The notes under the pieces were generated by a model. That model did not search any database, was not told where the DNA came from, and saw nothing but the letters and a program-made list of their open reading frames with translations. From Edaphocola aurantiacus (lineage in GTDB: Bacteria; Bacteroidota; Bacteroidia; Chitinophagales; Chitinophagaceae), in the NCBI RefSeq assembly GCF_019797745.1, contig NZ_VOSI01000004.1, positions 124,001-188,000 of the forward strand: a stretch of DNA of 64,000 nt, in the 5' to 3' direction. Positions 50,801-58,119 of this stretch are shown one piece after another. Numbering within the stretch: the first letter of the stretch is position 1; the number at the start of each line of letters is the position of its first letter. Position numbers and translations under genes: made by a program.

Positions 50801-51075
50801 CCGCGGCCCGCATTCGTGCCGTAGCCTTTTGCTCCGTATACCTCTATCTTATAGAGACCGGAGACGGGCACACTCCAATTTTGAATACCACCAGTTACGG
50901 TAACCATGCCTGCCTGGGGAGTAGCAGCATAGGCTGTGGTTACCTGGGCCTGGGTGGGGCCGTTGGTACCGGTTGCGCCGGCATTAGTAAAGGTGTACGT
51001 CTGGGCAAAGCCTTGTGTGATGCACATCATGGCGGCCAGAAGAGCCAACTTTACTTTCGCAGTAAATTTCATCAT
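44815..51075 (-). CDS. T9SS cargo protein with ALK/LTK-like glycine-rich domain, beta-helix units and type A sorting domain
   Basis: 2086 residues. Domains: signal peptide (about 1-25, MMCITQGFAQ); a glycine-rich domain (about 25-302) with an opening beta region (TNGPTQAQVTTAY, GGIQNWSVPVSGLYKIEVYG, QLKILVGQQGG) followed by many GGGGG runs and GHGSVIITLL; a CARDB-like domain; beta-helix unit A (about 415-912); a CARDB-like domain; unit B (about 1008-1502); a CARDB-like domain and Ig-like repeats; a PKD domain (near 1948, YEWDFGDGSAV); and the type A sorting domain (about 2002-2086, IKVYPNPTNGQSVFLEV). The glycine-rich region matches the plan of the animal ALK/LTK extracellular domain. The rest is a near-duplicate of the second T9SS gene. 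Export is by Sec and then the type IX system. Its own promoter is visible at 51150-51181. Confidence 0.94.
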   Translation of the reverse strand: MMKFTAKVKLALLAAMMCITQGFAQTYTFTNAGATGTNGPTQAQVTTAYAATPQAGMVTVTGGIQNWSVPVSGLYKIEVYGAKGYGTNAGRGAYMSGEFNLIAADQLKILVGQQGGCCVASGTQQFGGGGGSFVVKTSGNVPMIIAGGGGGANGNAALVATADASTATSGNPGAGSGNGAAGTSGGGGGGINNAGGGGGFSGDGGVTAGDPGGYAFLNGGMGGTAATTSGGWGGFGGGGGANSWDNRRGGGGGGYSGGGGAGSSTGAAEVGGGGGSYNSGNNQVNTAGLGTGHGSVIITLLNPVSSIPNNTGVIGFPSLVNGACPGGQMITARIMNFGNNFVDSVKVAWSVNGVLQTNNWYQVNLDTITTPTSQLNVNLGTYNFGPGTYQVKAWTSLPNNQNDTAHGNDTFQISLTTKLAGTYTINSGAATGGTNFTNFNDFATALNTLGVCGPVVANVVAGSGPYNETVSFGNIDGSSAINRVRINGNGESIQFNPTSTTNYRIVTLDGTKYFTINNLKIKSLNNTYGWGVHITGNAMRDSIVNCEINLSAITGTSSVNANGIVISGSSTSATTASNVTHLYIGNNNVIAGANAGSGGAYYGITFSGVSSTTPNDSISIVGNEVSNFYYYGIRYTYVNGGSLNYNNIHRSNKTAIGTTAYGIYSYYCIGIRTIGNKIHDMAAPGVTSTSTFYAMYNYHYNNTAATPIIIANNVLYNLGNYGGIQYLLQATGPATKVYHNTVDVSAAQGTSTSAIYAIYLTTNTGSEVKNNIVNFTGGNNGTKYGIYVSTASTPANLQKNNVYFNTTQSGAQTPYYYGTAYASLAAFQAAYPTQEVGSPSADPMFANAAAGDLSPASSAIINNGTNVFTDVPTDINGLPRSTVPTIGAFEFIPSGNNDAKAVAYLSPASTFCANTTLPVQVIIGNGGANVLNTMQVNWKVNGTTMTPFSYTGPLTAPGSPTGQSIDTITLGNVTLPAGQNNIVVWTSNPNNATDPNHANDTIFWSGLSSLSAGTYTINSAAPTAGTNFNSFGAFATALNAGICGPVVANVVSGSGPYNETVEFPNIPGSSAVNTVRVNGNGETIQFNSTGLGNHVIVGLNGTKYFTLNNLKIKTLNNTYGWGVFVTGDASRDSIVNCEVDLSTITGTSSVNASGIAVSGSNTSPTTSCNVTHLYIKNNKVIAGSTGAGGAYYAITFSGVSSTAPNDSIYIVGNEVTNFYYYGIRASYNRGGEISYNNVHRSSKANTNTSAYGIYYYYGQGIKCIGNKVHDMAMPGVNNTNILYGIYNYHYNNPATTPNLIANNILYNLGTYSGTQYLMYIYGPAQNVYHNTIDASAIQSNGGGTMYGIYFGYNTGCNFRNNIISMTGGSTGIKYGFYGSSTTYAADLQKNNVYMNSTQTGAQYPYYFGTAYATLAAFQAAYPAQEVGSPSVNPQFISPTTGDLSPLNIAVMTAGNNLQTDVPTDINGAVRSATPTIGAFEFSISGTNNARALSLINPSGNYCSGTQPVEVMIGNVGTNNINSLQINWSINGVLQTPVAYNSQLVPVGVTPGQSFDTVLLGNATFNAGTNQVKAWTSAPNGLPDSQPANDTTTTHTSPATFTVTASKATICANDTSILSLSPGYGYADNALEWQSSTDGINWTSIANSDTVNYLVTNIGANTQYRVRILTGGNNCTSPTTTINVTYVAPPTVVGDESCAPGALMLTASTGPANFIRWYNSTTTNTVLLTNDTLNLPYVGVTATYYAVAVTPTGCASVKTPVNAVIHVLPPVNFGPDFDTCTTNAAVFTIDPGVQHPGATYLWDDNSTASIRNVHVSGTYYVTVTDTNGCSNSDTVNVSISPRPVVDLAADGTGFCIGATKVLDAGPGGENGGNYYWTTGATSRTITIANPGTYIVYVTSNAGCLTVDTVTVTQDGYAPTATGILALANGPTGFTFSAVNAQNVTAYEWDFGDGSAVSTQANPTHHYTAGGYYTIRLKLFSTCADISDSSTVYILGTGTKDVNLAKEAIKVYPNPTNGQSVFLEVTDPVKINEIVVYNTLGQEVYRTPVSTSDNKYRLDLPAYLSSGMYQLNINTNKGNTVRKLELLK
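46570..48050 (-). repeat. Beta-helix repeat unit B of the third T9SS gene
   Basis: Approximate bounds. It is the closest DNA match to 40340-41840. The flanking CARDB-like and Ig/PKD/sorting regions are also shared, so the duplicated stretch covers roughly 44815-49830 against 38605-43620. Confidence 0.8.
48340..49830 (-). repeat. Beta-helix repeat unit A of the third T9SS gene
   Basis: Approximate bounds. It is homologous to 42130-43620. It starts at AGTYTINSGAATGGTNF and ends near IGAFEFIPSGNNDAKA. Confidence 0.8.
50165..51000 (-). other. Region encoding the ALK/LTK-like glycine-rich domain
   Basis: Approximate bounds of the domain inside the 2086-residue gene. It is extremely rich in Gly codons (GGC/GGT/GGA), so the opposite strand shows long Pro/Ala open frames that are artefacts. 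Two adjacent Cys (QQGGCCVASG) lie where ALK has a Cys-containing loop after ILVGQQG. Confidence 0.75.
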
Positions 51076-51149
51076 AATGATAGAATTTAATTACTTTTTA
51101 AGATTAAACCATAACACTTCGTTTACAACTTGTTAACATAGGGAGCCTA

Positions 51150-51181
51150 CAAACGTAATTAAAAAGAAAAAAAAAGTGAAA
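51150..51181 (-). promoter_or_regulatory. Promoter of the third T9SS gene
   Basis: The minus strand reads TTTCACTTT (51173-51181), 15 bp, then TACGTTTG (51150-51157), an exact -7 match. Counted as TTTC to TACGTTTG the spacing is 20 bp. The expected leader is about 65 bases. Confidence 0.65.
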
Positions 51182-51367
51182 CTTTACATGCATTATTATT
51201 AATTAAATGTGTTTTATTTTACAGCTAATTATTTGGCATGTAATCATTTAGAGATGTGAAAAATAATAAATTCAATTAGAATGCCTGATTTTATGTACAT
51301 TTGCGCCTCATTGTGCAGGAGGTTACAGTATGATAACATGCTGAAAAAATAAAATATTAAAAATAAA

Positions 51368-51398
51368 TTTGGATATTAAAAATTTAGTTATACCTTTG
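51368..51398 (+). promoter_or_regulatory. Near-perfect Bacteroidota promoter of the ribosomal operon
   Basis: TTTG (51368-51371), exactly 19 bp, TACCTTTG (51391-51398) match the consensus TTTG-N19-TAnnTTTG. Transcription would start near 51405, giving a leader of about 27 bases before the rpsJ ATG at 51432. Confidence 0.88.
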
Positions 51399-51431
51399 CA
51401 CTCCCAATTATTAAAGGAAGTTTTTTGAATT

Positions 51432-51737
51432 ATGTCACAACGCATTCGCATTAAATTGAAATCTTACGACCATAATTTGGTTGATAAGTCAGCAGAAAAA
51501 ATCGTTAAGACGGTAAGAGGTACAGGAGCAGTCGTAACTGGCCCTATTCCTTTGCCAACGGATAAGAAAATATTTACGGTTCTGCGTTCACCGCACGTAA
51601 ATAAAAAAGCAAGAGAGCAATTTCAATTATGTACTCACAAGCGCTTATTAGACATCTATACATCTAGCAGCAAGACTGTTGATGCTCTGTCTAAACTGGA
51701 TCTTCCGAGTGGAGTTGAAGTTGAAATCAAAGCCTAA
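51432..51737 (+). CDS. rpsJ: 30S ribosomal protein S10
   Basis: The 101-residue S10 sits in the 30S head and doubles as the NusE antitermination factor. The opening [20 protein letters not shown] and the [20 protein letters not shown] segment are diagnostic, and the length is normal. It is the first gene of the S10 cluster, directly behind a consensus promoter. Unusually, 249 bp separate it from rplC. The genes that commonly precede it (rpsL, rpsG, fusA) are absent here; T9SS genes lie upstream on the opposite strand. Confidence 0.99.
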   Translation: MSQRIRIKLKSYDHNLVDKSAEKIVKTVRGTGAVVTGPIPLPTDKKIFTVLRSPHVNKKAREQFQLCTHKRLLDIYTSSSKTVDALSKLDLPSGVEVEIKA

Positions 51738-51986
51738 CCTGCTGTAGTTTCAAGCAAAAATCAAAAAATTTAATAGCGAAAGCTTTGTTCTTTATACATA
51801 ACTGAATAAACGGTTAATCCCTATCAGTGCGACAGATATATAATACTGTAGCAATAACAACTGAAACGGGCGCTTGACTAAGGGTGTCAGACACAGTTCT
51901 GAATTTCCATTGAGCTATTAAATAAACATAAAACAAAACGGGATTGTTGTCCCTTGTAATAACGAAATAATAATTATCTCTAACAA
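51738..51986 (+). other. 249-bp intercistronic region rpsJ-rplC
   Basis: No open frame. It has a small stem (GGGA/TCCC at about 51941-51954) and no TAnnTTTG box or strong terminator. It is long for a ribosomal operon, so it may carry a leader for r-protein feedback, but no known L4-type or other r-protein binding structure can be read by eye. Confidence 0.4.
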
Positions 51987-52604
51987 ATGAAAGGTATTAT
52001 TGGCAAAAAAATCGGCATGACAAGTGTGTTCGAGGCTAATGGAAAGCAGGTTGCCTGCACCATTATTGAAGCTGGCCCTTGTGTTGTTACGCAAAAGAAA
52101 ACCGTAGAAACAGACGGTTACGAGTCGCTTCAAATAGCTTACGGTACACGTAAAGAGAAAAACACGCCGAAAGCTCTTCTTAATCACTTCGCAAAAGCAA
52201 ATACAGATGCGAAATCTGTAGTGAAAGAAATTCGCAACTGCTCTATCGATAAACAAGTTGGTGAAACTATTACATGTGACATTTTCGCTGAAGGCGAAAA
52301 AGTTAGTGTAATCGGTACTACAAAAGGTAAAGGTTTCCAAGGTGTTGTTAAACGTCACGGATTTGCCGGGGTAGGTGAGGCATCTCACGGTCAGCACGAT
52401 CGTCAGCGTGCACCAGGTTCTATTGGTGGATCTTCTTATCCTAGCCGCGTATTTAAAAATATGAGAATGGCTGGCCAAATGGGTGGTGACCGCGTAAAGG
52501 TTAAAGCTCTTAAAGTAATGAAAGTGTTTCCTGAACAAAACTATATCGTAGTTGCTGGTTCAGTTCCGGGTCACAATGGTTCCATCGTTTTAATTCAGAA
52601 ATAA
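51987..52604 (+). CDS. rplC: 50S ribosomal protein L3
   Basis: The 205-residue L3 is an early 50S assembly protein near the peptidyl transferase centre. The start MKGIIGKKIGMTSVFEANG, the central KGKGFQGVVKRHGF and GEASHGQHDRQRAPGSIG, where the Gln that PrmB methylates lies, and the end VPGHNGSIVLIQK are all as expected. rplD follows after 2 bp, so the two are translationally coupled. Confidence 0.99.
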   Translation: MKGIIGKKIGMTSVFEANGKQVACTIIEAGPCVVTQKKTVETDGYESLQIAYGTRKEKNTPKALLNHFAKANTDAKSVVKEIRNCSIDKQVGETITCDIFAEGEKVSVIGTTKGKGFQGVVKRHGFAGVGEASHGQHDRQRAPGSIGGSSYPSRVFKNMRMAGQMGGDRVKVKALKVMKVFPEQNYIVVAGSVPGHNGSIVLIQK

Positions 52605-52606
52605 TC

Positions 52607-53242
52607 ATGCAAATCGAAGTATTAAATAGCAAAGGTGAAAAGACCGGTCGCACGGTGGAATTGCCAGAAGATATCTTCAACATTGAGCCTAACGATCACG
52701 TTATCTATTTAGCAGTTAAGCAATATTTAGCAGCTCGTCGTTTAGGTACTCACAAAACAAAGACCCGCGCGGAAGTAAAAGGTTCTAGCCGCAAATTACA
52801 CCGTCAAAAAGGTACTGGTGGTTCCCGTAAAGGTAACATCCGTAACCCATTATATAAAGGTGGTGGTACAGTGAATGGTCCAGCTCCTCACTCTTACGAT
52901 TTCAAACTGAACCGTAAAGTAAAAGATCTGGCTAAGATGTCTGCACTGACGTATAAAGCAAAAGATAACAAAATCGTAGTAATCGAAGACATTAAAGTTG
53001 ATGCTCCTAACACAAAACAAATGTTAGCTGTATTAAACAGTCTGAAAGTTGCAGATCAGAAATTGTTATTAGTAAATGCTGATTACGATGCAAACTTCTA
53101 CTTAAGCGTACGCAATCTGCCTAAAGTTAAAGCTAGCGTATTAAGCGATATCAATACTTATGATATCCTGAATGCAAAAACACTGGTATTAACAGAAAGC
53201 GCTGCTAAAGTATTTACTGACGCAGTTGAAGTTGAAGCTTAA
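52607..53242 (+). CDS. rplD: 50S ribosomal protein L4
   Basis: The 211-residue L4 (L1e family) lines the exit tunnel with its extended loop, here RKLHRQKGTGGSRKGNIRN. In enterobacteria it represses its own operon. The C-terminal globular part ends TESAAKVFTDAVEVEA. It starts 2 bp after rplC. A 67-bp AT-rich gap with no clear structure precedes rplW. Confidence 0.98.
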   Translation: MQIEVLNSKGEKTGRTVELPEDIFNIEPNDHVIYLAVKQYLAARRLGTHKTKTRAEVKGSSRKLHRQKGTGGSRKGNIRNPLYKGGGTVNGPAPHSYDFKLNRKVKDLAKMSALTYKAKDNKIVVIEDIKVDAPNTKQMLAVLNSLKVADQKLLLVNADYDANFYLSVRNLPKVKASVLSDINTYDILNAKTLVLTESAAKVFTDAVEVEA

Positions 53243-53309
53243 GATTCACGTTGACGAAAGAAACAATAATTTTTGATTAGCAATAGCTAAAAAAATAAAT
53301 TTAATAACA

Positions 53310-53606
53310 ATGAGACTTTCAGAAGTATTGGTTCGCCCGGTGATTACCGAAAAGGTAAATGGCCAAATGGAAAAACAAAACCGTTACACTTTCGTAGTGG
53401 ACAAGCGTTCCAACAAATTGGAAATTAAGGAAGCAGTAGAGAATTTCTACAATGTAAAAGTTGAAGAAGTAAACACTATGGTAGTTCCTGCTAAAAATAA
53501 AAGCCGTTTCACTAAAGCCGGATATGTACAAGGCCGTAAGCCAGCATACAAGAAAGCAGTAGTTACGCTTTTAGATGGAGAAACAATTGACCTGTTCTCT
53601 CTGTAA
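53310..53606 (+). CDS. rplW: 50S ribosomal protein L23
   Basis: The 98-residue L23 sits at the tunnel exit and docks trigger factor and SRP. RPVITEKVNGQMEKQNRYTF and VEEVNTMVVPAKNKSRF are typical. The length is normal for the bacterial protein. It stands between rplD and rplB with gaps of 67 and 94 bp. Confidence 0.98.
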   Translation: MRLSEVLVRPVITEKVNGQMEKQNRYTFVVDKRSNKLEIKEAVENFYNVKVEEVNTMVVPAKNKSRFTKAGYVQGRKPAYKKAVVTLLDGETIDLFSL

Positions 53607-53700
53607 TAATTGAAATACAATAATTAAATCATTAATTATAATAATTTGACGCTATTGGCTAGCCGCCAGATAATCAAATTACTAAATTCTATTTAGAAAA

Positions 53701-54528
53701 ATGGCTTTACGTAAATACAAACCGACCACTCCCGGTACTCGTTTCAGAGTAGGAAATGCGTTTGCAGAAATTACTACTGACAAACCAGAAAAGAGCTTAT
53801 TAGACAGAAAGAACAGTTCTTCTGGCCGTAACTCTAAAGGTCGTATGACTATGCGCAATATTGGCGGTGGTCATAAACAACACTATCGTATCGTTGATTT
53901 CAAACGTAACAAGAAAGATATTCCTGCTACAGTTAAGACAATCGAATACGATCCGAACCGTACTGCATTCATCGCTTTATTAGCGTATGCTGATGGTGAA
54001 AAACGTTACATCATTGCTCCTCAGGGTCTGCAGGTTGGTGCTACTGTAATCAGTGGTGACAGCGTTGCTCCTGAAGTAGGTAACGCTCTGTTGATGAAAA
54101 ACATGCCATTAGGTACTGTAATTCACAACATTGAAATGCAACCTGGTAAAGGTGGTTCTATCGCTCGTTCTGCTGGTACTTATGCACAGCTGAGCGCGAA
54201 AGAAGATAAATATGCTGTATTAAAAATGCCATCTGGCGAGCTGCGTAAAGTATTAAGCGCATGTTACGCAACAGTAGGTGTTGTTTCTAACAGCGATCAC
54301 CAACTGGAATCTATGGGTAAAGCAGGTCGTAACCGTTGGAGAGGTTTACGTCCACGTGTAAGAGGTGTTGCGATGAACCCTGTAGATCACCCGATGGGTG
54401 GTGGTGAAGGTAAATCTTCTGGTGGTCACCCACGTAGCCGTACTGGTAAGTATGCTAAAGGTGAGAAAACACGTAGCAAGACTAAACCTTCAAATGCACT
54501 GATTATTCAACGTGCTAAGAAAAAATAA
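53701..54528 (+). CDS. rplB: 50S ribosomal protein L2
   Basis: The 275-residue L2 binds domain IV of 23S rRNA and is needed for subunit joining and peptidyl transfer. [20 protein letters not shown], the C-terminal [17 protein letters not shown] loop with the essential His, and the basic tail ([20 protein letters not shown]) are all present. A 75-bp gap with a hairpin separates it from rpsS. Confidence 0.99.
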   Translation: MALRKYKPTTPGTRFRVGNAFAEITTDKPEKSLLDRKNSSSGRNSKGRMTMRNIGGGHKQHYRIVDFKRNKKDIPATVKTIEYDPNRTAFIALLAYADGEKRYIIAPQGLQVGATVISGDSVAPEVGNALLMKNMPLGTVIHNIEMQPGKGGSIARSAGTYAQLSAKEDKYAVLKMPSGELRKVLSACYATVGVVSNSDHQLESMGKAGRNRWRGLRPRVRGVAMNPVDHPMGGGEGKSSGGHPRSRTGKYAKGEKTRSKTKPSNALIIQRAKKK

Positions 54529-54553
54529 TAATTAATTCTTAATAGATAAAATG

Positions 54554-54580
54554 GGCAGGTTGCTGCAAAGTAAACCTGCC
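54554..54580 (+). other. Intercistronic hairpin rplB-rpsS
   Basis: GGCAGGTT (54554-54561) pairs with AACCTGCC (54573-54580) around an 11-base loop. No T run follows, so a processing, stabilising or protein-binding role is more likely than termination. Confidence 0.55.
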
Positions 54581-54603
54581 AAATCATCACAAAAAACGCA
54601 ACA

Positions 54604-54873
54604 ATGGGTCGTTCAATTAAAAAAGGTCCTTACATTGACCATAACCTTGAGCAAAAAGTATTGGCTCAAAACGAAGCAGGCGCTAAAAGAACTGTAATCA
54701 AAACTTGGAGCCGTCGCTCTACAATCTCTCCTGATTTTGTAGGTCACACATTTGCAGTTCACAATGGCAACAAATTCATCCCTGTTTATGTAACTGAATA
54801 CATGGTAGGTCATAAATTAGGTGAGTTTGCGCCAACACGTAACTTCAAAGGTCACAGTGACAAGAAAAAGTAA
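54604..54873 (+). CDS. rpsS: 30S ribosomal protein S19
   Basis: The 89-residue S19 forms part of the 30S head with S13 and contacts tRNA. The start [19 protein letters not shown] and [17 protein letters not shown] are diagnostic. The length is typical. rplV starts 73 bp later. Confidence 0.99.
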   Translation: MGRSIKKGPYIDHNLEQKVLAQNEAGAKRTVIKTWSRRSTISPDFVGHTFAVHNGNKFIPVYVTEYMVGHKLGEFAPTRNFKGHSDKKK

Positions 54874-54946
54874 GTTAAACCTTACGTACAGTATTTAATT
54901 TTTTTAGTAACCTTTTTAAATAGAGTCCTTCAAGGATTTAAGGTAT

Positions 54947-55294
54947 ATGGAAGCAACAGCTCGTTTAAGAAATTATCCTACTTCTCCGCGCAAAATGCGT
55001 TTGTTAGCGGACCTGGTGCGCGGTATGGAAGTAGAAAAGGCTTTAAGCATTTTAAAGTTCAGCACAAAGCATCCTTCAGTAGCATTGGAGAAATTATTAT
55101 TAAGTGCTATTGACAACTGGAAACAAAAAAACCAGGGTCAGGATGTAGCAGATGCTAACCTGATCGTAAAAACAATTTTTGTAGATGGTGGTCGTATGGT
55201 AAAACGTATGTTACCAGCTCCGCAAGGTCGTGCATATCGCATCCGCAAGCGCAGCAACCACGTAACAATCATTGTTGATAGCAAAGCAAACTAA
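54947..55294 (+). CDS. rplV: 50S ribosomal protein L22
   Basis: The 115-residue L22 has a beta-hairpin that reaches into the exit tunnel, where macrolide-resistance changes occur. [20 protein letters not shown] and the tunnel loop [20 protein letters not shown] are present. It is followed by rpsC after 33 bp. Confidence 0.98.
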   Translation: MEATARLRNYPTSPRKMRLLADLVRGMEVEKALSILKFSTKHPSVALEKLLLSAIDNWKQKNQGQDVADANLIVKTIFVDGGRMVKRMLPAPQGRAYRIRKRSNHVTIIVDSKAN

Positions 55295-55327
55295 TTTAAA
55301 ATATTTCAAATCCATAACAACTGAATA

Positions 55328-56128
55328 ATGGGTCAAAAAGCAAATCCAATAGGTAATCGTTTAGGAATCATCCGTGGATGGGATTCTATGTGGTATAGCG
55401 ATCAGAAACAATATGGCAAGAACCTGGTACAGGACCACAAAATCCGTACTTATCTGAATGCCCGCATCAACAAAGGTGGTGTTTCTCGTATCGTTATCGA
55501 ACGTACACTTGGTAAATTAATCATTACTATTCACACGTCTAAACCAGGTATCATCATTGGTAAAGGCGGTCAGGAAGTAGATAGAATTAAAGAAGAGCTG
55601 AAAAAATTAACCGCTAATGCTGATGTTCAAATCAACATTATGGAGATCCGTCGTCCTGAACTGGATGCTCAGATCGTAGGTGAAACTATCGCTCGTCAAA
55701 TCGAAGGCCGTGTAAGCTTCAAAAGAGCTATCAAAATGGCAATCGCTACTGCAATGCGCATGGGTGCAGAAGGTATCAAAATCAAAGCGAGTGGTCGCTT
55801 AGGTGGTGCTGAGATCGCGCGTTCAGAAGAAATGAAACAAGGTCGTACACCATTACATACTTACCGTATGGATATCGATTATGCTAACGTATACGCGATG
55901 ACTGTTTACGGTAAAATCGGTCTGAAAGTTTGGATTTGTAAAGGTGAAGTTTTAGGTAAGAGAGAGTTGAATCCGAACATCACTTCCGGTTCTACAGACC
56001 GTCGTGGCGGTGAGCGTAGTGAAGGTCGTGGCGATCGCAGACCAGGTGGTAACAATCGCGGTGGCAATAACCGTGGCGGTAACAACAACCGTGGTGGTGA
56101 CAGAGCTCCTCGTCAAAATAAAGACTAA
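55328..56128 (+). CDS. rpsC: 30S ribosomal protein S3 with Gly/Arg/Asn-rich C-terminal tail
   Basis: S3 forms the mRNA entry channel and has helicase activity with S4. The core is standard: [20 protein letters not shown] at the start, the KH-type RNA-binding domain with [18 protein letters not shown], and [20 protein letters not shown]. At 266 residues it is some 30-40 longer than common bacterial S3, because of a low-complexity tail (about residues 223-266) of RGG and NNRGGN repeats encoded by tandem repeats at 56000-56100. The gap to rplP is 123 bp and holds a hairpin. Confidence 0.98.
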   Translation: MGQKANPIGNRLGIIRGWDSMWYSDQKQYGKNLVQDHKIRTYLNARINKGGVSRIVIERTLGKLIITIHTSKPGIIIGKGGQEVDRIKEELKKLTANADVQINIMEIRRPELDAQIVGETIARQIEGRVSFKRAIKMAIATAMRMGAEGIKIKASGRLGGAEIARSEEMKQGRTPLHTYRMDIDYANVYAMTVYGKIGLKVWICKGEVLGKRELNPNITSGSTDRRGGERSEGRGDRRPGGNNRGGNNRGGNNNRGGDRAPRQNKD

Positions 56129-56137
56129 TTATCCTGT

Positions 56138-56158
56138 AGCGTGGTGATATACCACGCT
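56138..56158 (+). other. Intercistronic hairpin rpsC-rplP
   Basis: AGCGTGGT (56138-56145) pairs with ACCACGCT (56151-56158) around GATAT; two further pairs outside may extend it. Only a weak A/T tract follows. It could be an attenuator or an RNA-processing site. Confidence 0.55.
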
Positions 56159-56251
56159 GCCTTATAAAAATAATTTTGTATGCTCAGGAGGTTCAGGCGC
56201 TGGTAATCAATAAAGATATCATCCTGTACAATCTGAATAAAATATAATATA

Positions 56252-56674
56252 ATGTTACAACCAAAAAGAGTTAAGCGTCGTAAACAGCATAAAGGCCGTA
56301 TCAGAGGTAATGCACAACGTGGTGCTACTGTAGCATTCGGTTCTTTCGGTCTGAAAGCTTTAGAGCCAAAATGGATTACTAACCGTCAGATCGAAGCTGC
56401 ACGTCAGGCTATGACACGTCATATGAAGCGTGAAGGAACTGTTTGGATCCGTATCTTCCCTGATAAACCAATTACTGCAAAACCAGCAGAGGTACGTATG
56501 GGTAAAGGTAAAGGTAGCTTGGAATACTGGGCAGCTGTAGTAAAACCAGGATGCATCATGTTCGAAGTTGAAGGTGTACCAATGGAACTGGCTAAAGAAG
56601 CAATGGAATTAGCCGCTCAAAAACTGCCTATCAAAACTAAGTTCGTTGTTCGTCACGATTACGTTGAAGCATAA
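56252..56674 (+). CDS. rplP: 50S ribosomal protein L16
   Basis: The 140-residue L16 binds near the A site and helps position aminoacyl-tRNA. [19 protein letters not shown] and [19 protein letters not shown] are diagnostic, and the Arg within this region that YcfD-type oxygenases hydroxylate in other bacteria ([20 protein letters not shown]) is conserved. rpmC follows after 57 bp. Confidence 0.99.
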   Translation: MLQPKRVKRRKQHKGRIRGNAQRGATVAFGSFGLKALEPKWITNRQIEAARQAMTRHMKREGTVWIRIFPDKPITAKPAEVRMGKGKGSLEYWAAVVKPGCIMFEVEGVPMELAKEAMELAAQKLPIKTKFVVRHDYVEA

Positions 56675-56731
56675 TTAACATCATGAATCTTGCTGTAAAG
56701 CATAGTTCTAACCATTAAAAAAGTATTTAAA

Positions 56732-56938
56732 ATGGCAAAGTCTAAAAAAGTAGAAGACTATCGTTCATTAAGCGATGAGGCGTTGTTAGATAAGATTGGT
56801 GCTGAGACTGATCGTCTTAATAAATTAAAATTCAGCCACTCTGTTAACCCAGTTGAAAATCCGATGATCATCCGTTCAGTACGTCGTCAGATCGCACAAC
56901 TAATTACAGAGCAACGCAAAAGACAATTAGGAAACTAA
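56732..56938 (+). CDS. rpmC: 50S ribosomal protein L29
   Basis: The 68-residue L29 is a two-helix protein near the tunnel exit beside L23. [20 protein letters not shown] and the end [20 protein letters not shown] fit the family. It is followed by rpsQ after 16 bp. Confidence 0.96.
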   Translation: MAKSKKVEDYRSLSDEALLDKIGAETDRLNKLKFSHSVNPVENPMIIRSVRRQIAQLITEQRKRQLGN

Positions 56939-56954
56939 AAATATTTTAGTCATC

Positions 56955-57215
56955 ATGACAGTAGAAAGAAAAACTAGAAAAAGCCGTATAGGCTTAGTTA
57001 CTAGCAACAAAATGGATAAAACAATCACTGTTGCAGTAGAGCGTAAGGTAAAACACCCTATTTACGGTAAGTTTTTGAAAAAAACTACTAAATTCCACGC
57101 GCACGATGAAACTAACCAATGTGGTATTGGTGACACCGTACGTATCATGGAAACTCGCCCTCTGAGCAAAACAAAATGCTGGAGATTAGTAGAAATCATC
57201 GAAAAGGCTAAATAG
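56955..57215 (+). CDS. rpsQ: 30S ribosomal protein S17
   Basis: The 86-residue S17 is an early 30S assembly protein with an OB fold. [20 protein letters not shown] and the end [20 protein letters not shown] are diagnostic. A 138-bp gap with no clear promoter separates it from rplN; a weak GCAGC/GCTG stem near 57285-57300 is the only structure seen there. Confidence 0.98.
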   Translation: MTVERKTRKSRIGLVTSNKMDKTITVAVERKVKHPIYGKFLKKTTKFHAHDETNQCGIGDTVRIMETRPLSKTKCWRLVEIIEKAK

Positions 57216-57353
57216 TTTACCACGCGATCTTTATTCATCTGCATTCCATCGTGTTGCAGCGCTGAAAAGATTTTAAACAGTCCGGAGCAGCTCATTGCTG
57301 TGTAAGGATTAAACAATTAACAATTAAAGCGAACAGCTAAACATTTTTATAAA

Positions 57354-57722
57354 ATGATACAGCAAGAATCAAGGCTAAAAGTAGCAGACAATAGTGGTGC
57401 AAAAGAAGTACTTTGTATCCGTGTATTAGGCAACTCAGGTCAGCAATATGCTTATGTAGGCGATCAGATTGTGGTTACAGTAAAAGATGCTATCCCAGCT
57501 GGTGGTATTAAAAAAGGTACTGTTACTAAGGCCGTTATCGTAAGAACAAAGAACAAGTTACGTCGTAAAGATGGTTCTTACATCAGCTTCGATGAAAACG
57601 CAGTAGTATTATTAAACAATGCTGGCGACCCTCGTGGTACTCGTATCTTCGGGCCAGTGGCCAGAGAGCTGCGTGATAAAGGATACATGAAAATTGTTTC
57701 CTTAGCTCCTGAGGTTTTGTAA
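57354..57722 (+). CDS. rplN: 50S ribosomal protein L14
   Basis: The 122-residue L14 forms part of the intersubunit bridge with h14 and binds silencing factor Rsf[21 protein letters not shown] and the [20 protein letters not shown] end are typical. It is followed by rplX after 59 bp. Confidence 0.99.
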   Translation: MIQQESRLKVADNSGAKEVLCIRVLGNSGQQYAYVGDQIVVTVKDAIPAGGIKKGTVTKAVIVRTKNKLRRKDGSYISFDENAVVLLNNAGDPRGTRIFGPVARELRDKGYMKIVSLAPEVL

Positions 57723-57733
57723 AAAATATTTTG

Positions 57734-57741
57734 TACCTTTG
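57734..57741 (+). promoter_or_regulatory. Possible internal -7 element before rplX
   Basis: TACCTTTG, the same octamer as in the rpsJ promoter, lies 41 bp before the rplX ATG. The upstream TTTG (57716-57719) is only 14 bp away, so the promoter is doubtful. Confidence 0.3.
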
Positions 57742-57781
57742 CCGCCCGTTGACTCAAGCGGCACTATAGAATTCGTTTAAA

Positions 57782-58117
57782 ATGAAAACTAGATTCAAAC
57801 CAAAATTCAATATCAAGAAAGGCGATCAGGTTGCAGTAATCGCAGGCGATGACAAAAGCCGCACTACTCCCCGTCAGGTATTGGCAGTATATCCGCTTAA
57901 AGGGCGTGTATTGGTAGAAGGTGTTAACATCGTTACCAAACACATCAAACCAAGTGCAAAAAATCCACAAGGTGGCATTGTAAAAGAGGAAGCGCCAATC
58001 AATATTTCAAATGTACAGTTGTGGGATGCGAAAGCTAAGGCTCCTGTACGTGTAACGCGCGAACGTAACGATGGTAAAACGGTTCGTATTTCTAAAAAAA
58101 CTAGTCAAGCAATTTAA
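57782..58117 (+). CDS. rplX: 50S ribosomal protein L24
   Basis: The 111-residue L24 starts 50S assembly by binding the 5' end of 23S rRNA. The KOW motif is seen as [17 protein letters not shown] with the [15 protein letters not shown] segment. rplE starts after 2 bp, so translation is coupled. Confidence 0.98.
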   Translation: MKTRFKPKFNIKKGDQVAVIAGDDKSRTTPRQVLAVYPLKGRVLVEGVNIVTKHIKPSAKNPQGGIVKEEAPINISNVQLWDAKAKAPVRVTRERNDGKTVRISKKTSQAI

Positions 58118-58119
58118 TA

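Larger units (their letters stand above)
51076..51431. other. 356-bp divergent intergenic region between the T9SS array and the ribosomal operon
   Basis: AT-rich. It contains the minus-strand promoter of the T9SS gene (51150-51181), a plus-strand TACATTTG box (51296-51303, no good -33) and the strong rpsJ promoter (51368-51398). No open frame or RNA gene was recognised. Confidence 0.7.

Noticed and set aside
51941-51954. GGGA/TCCC stem before rplC as an r-protein leader
   Set aside because: Four base pairs are too few to support a named regulatory structure.
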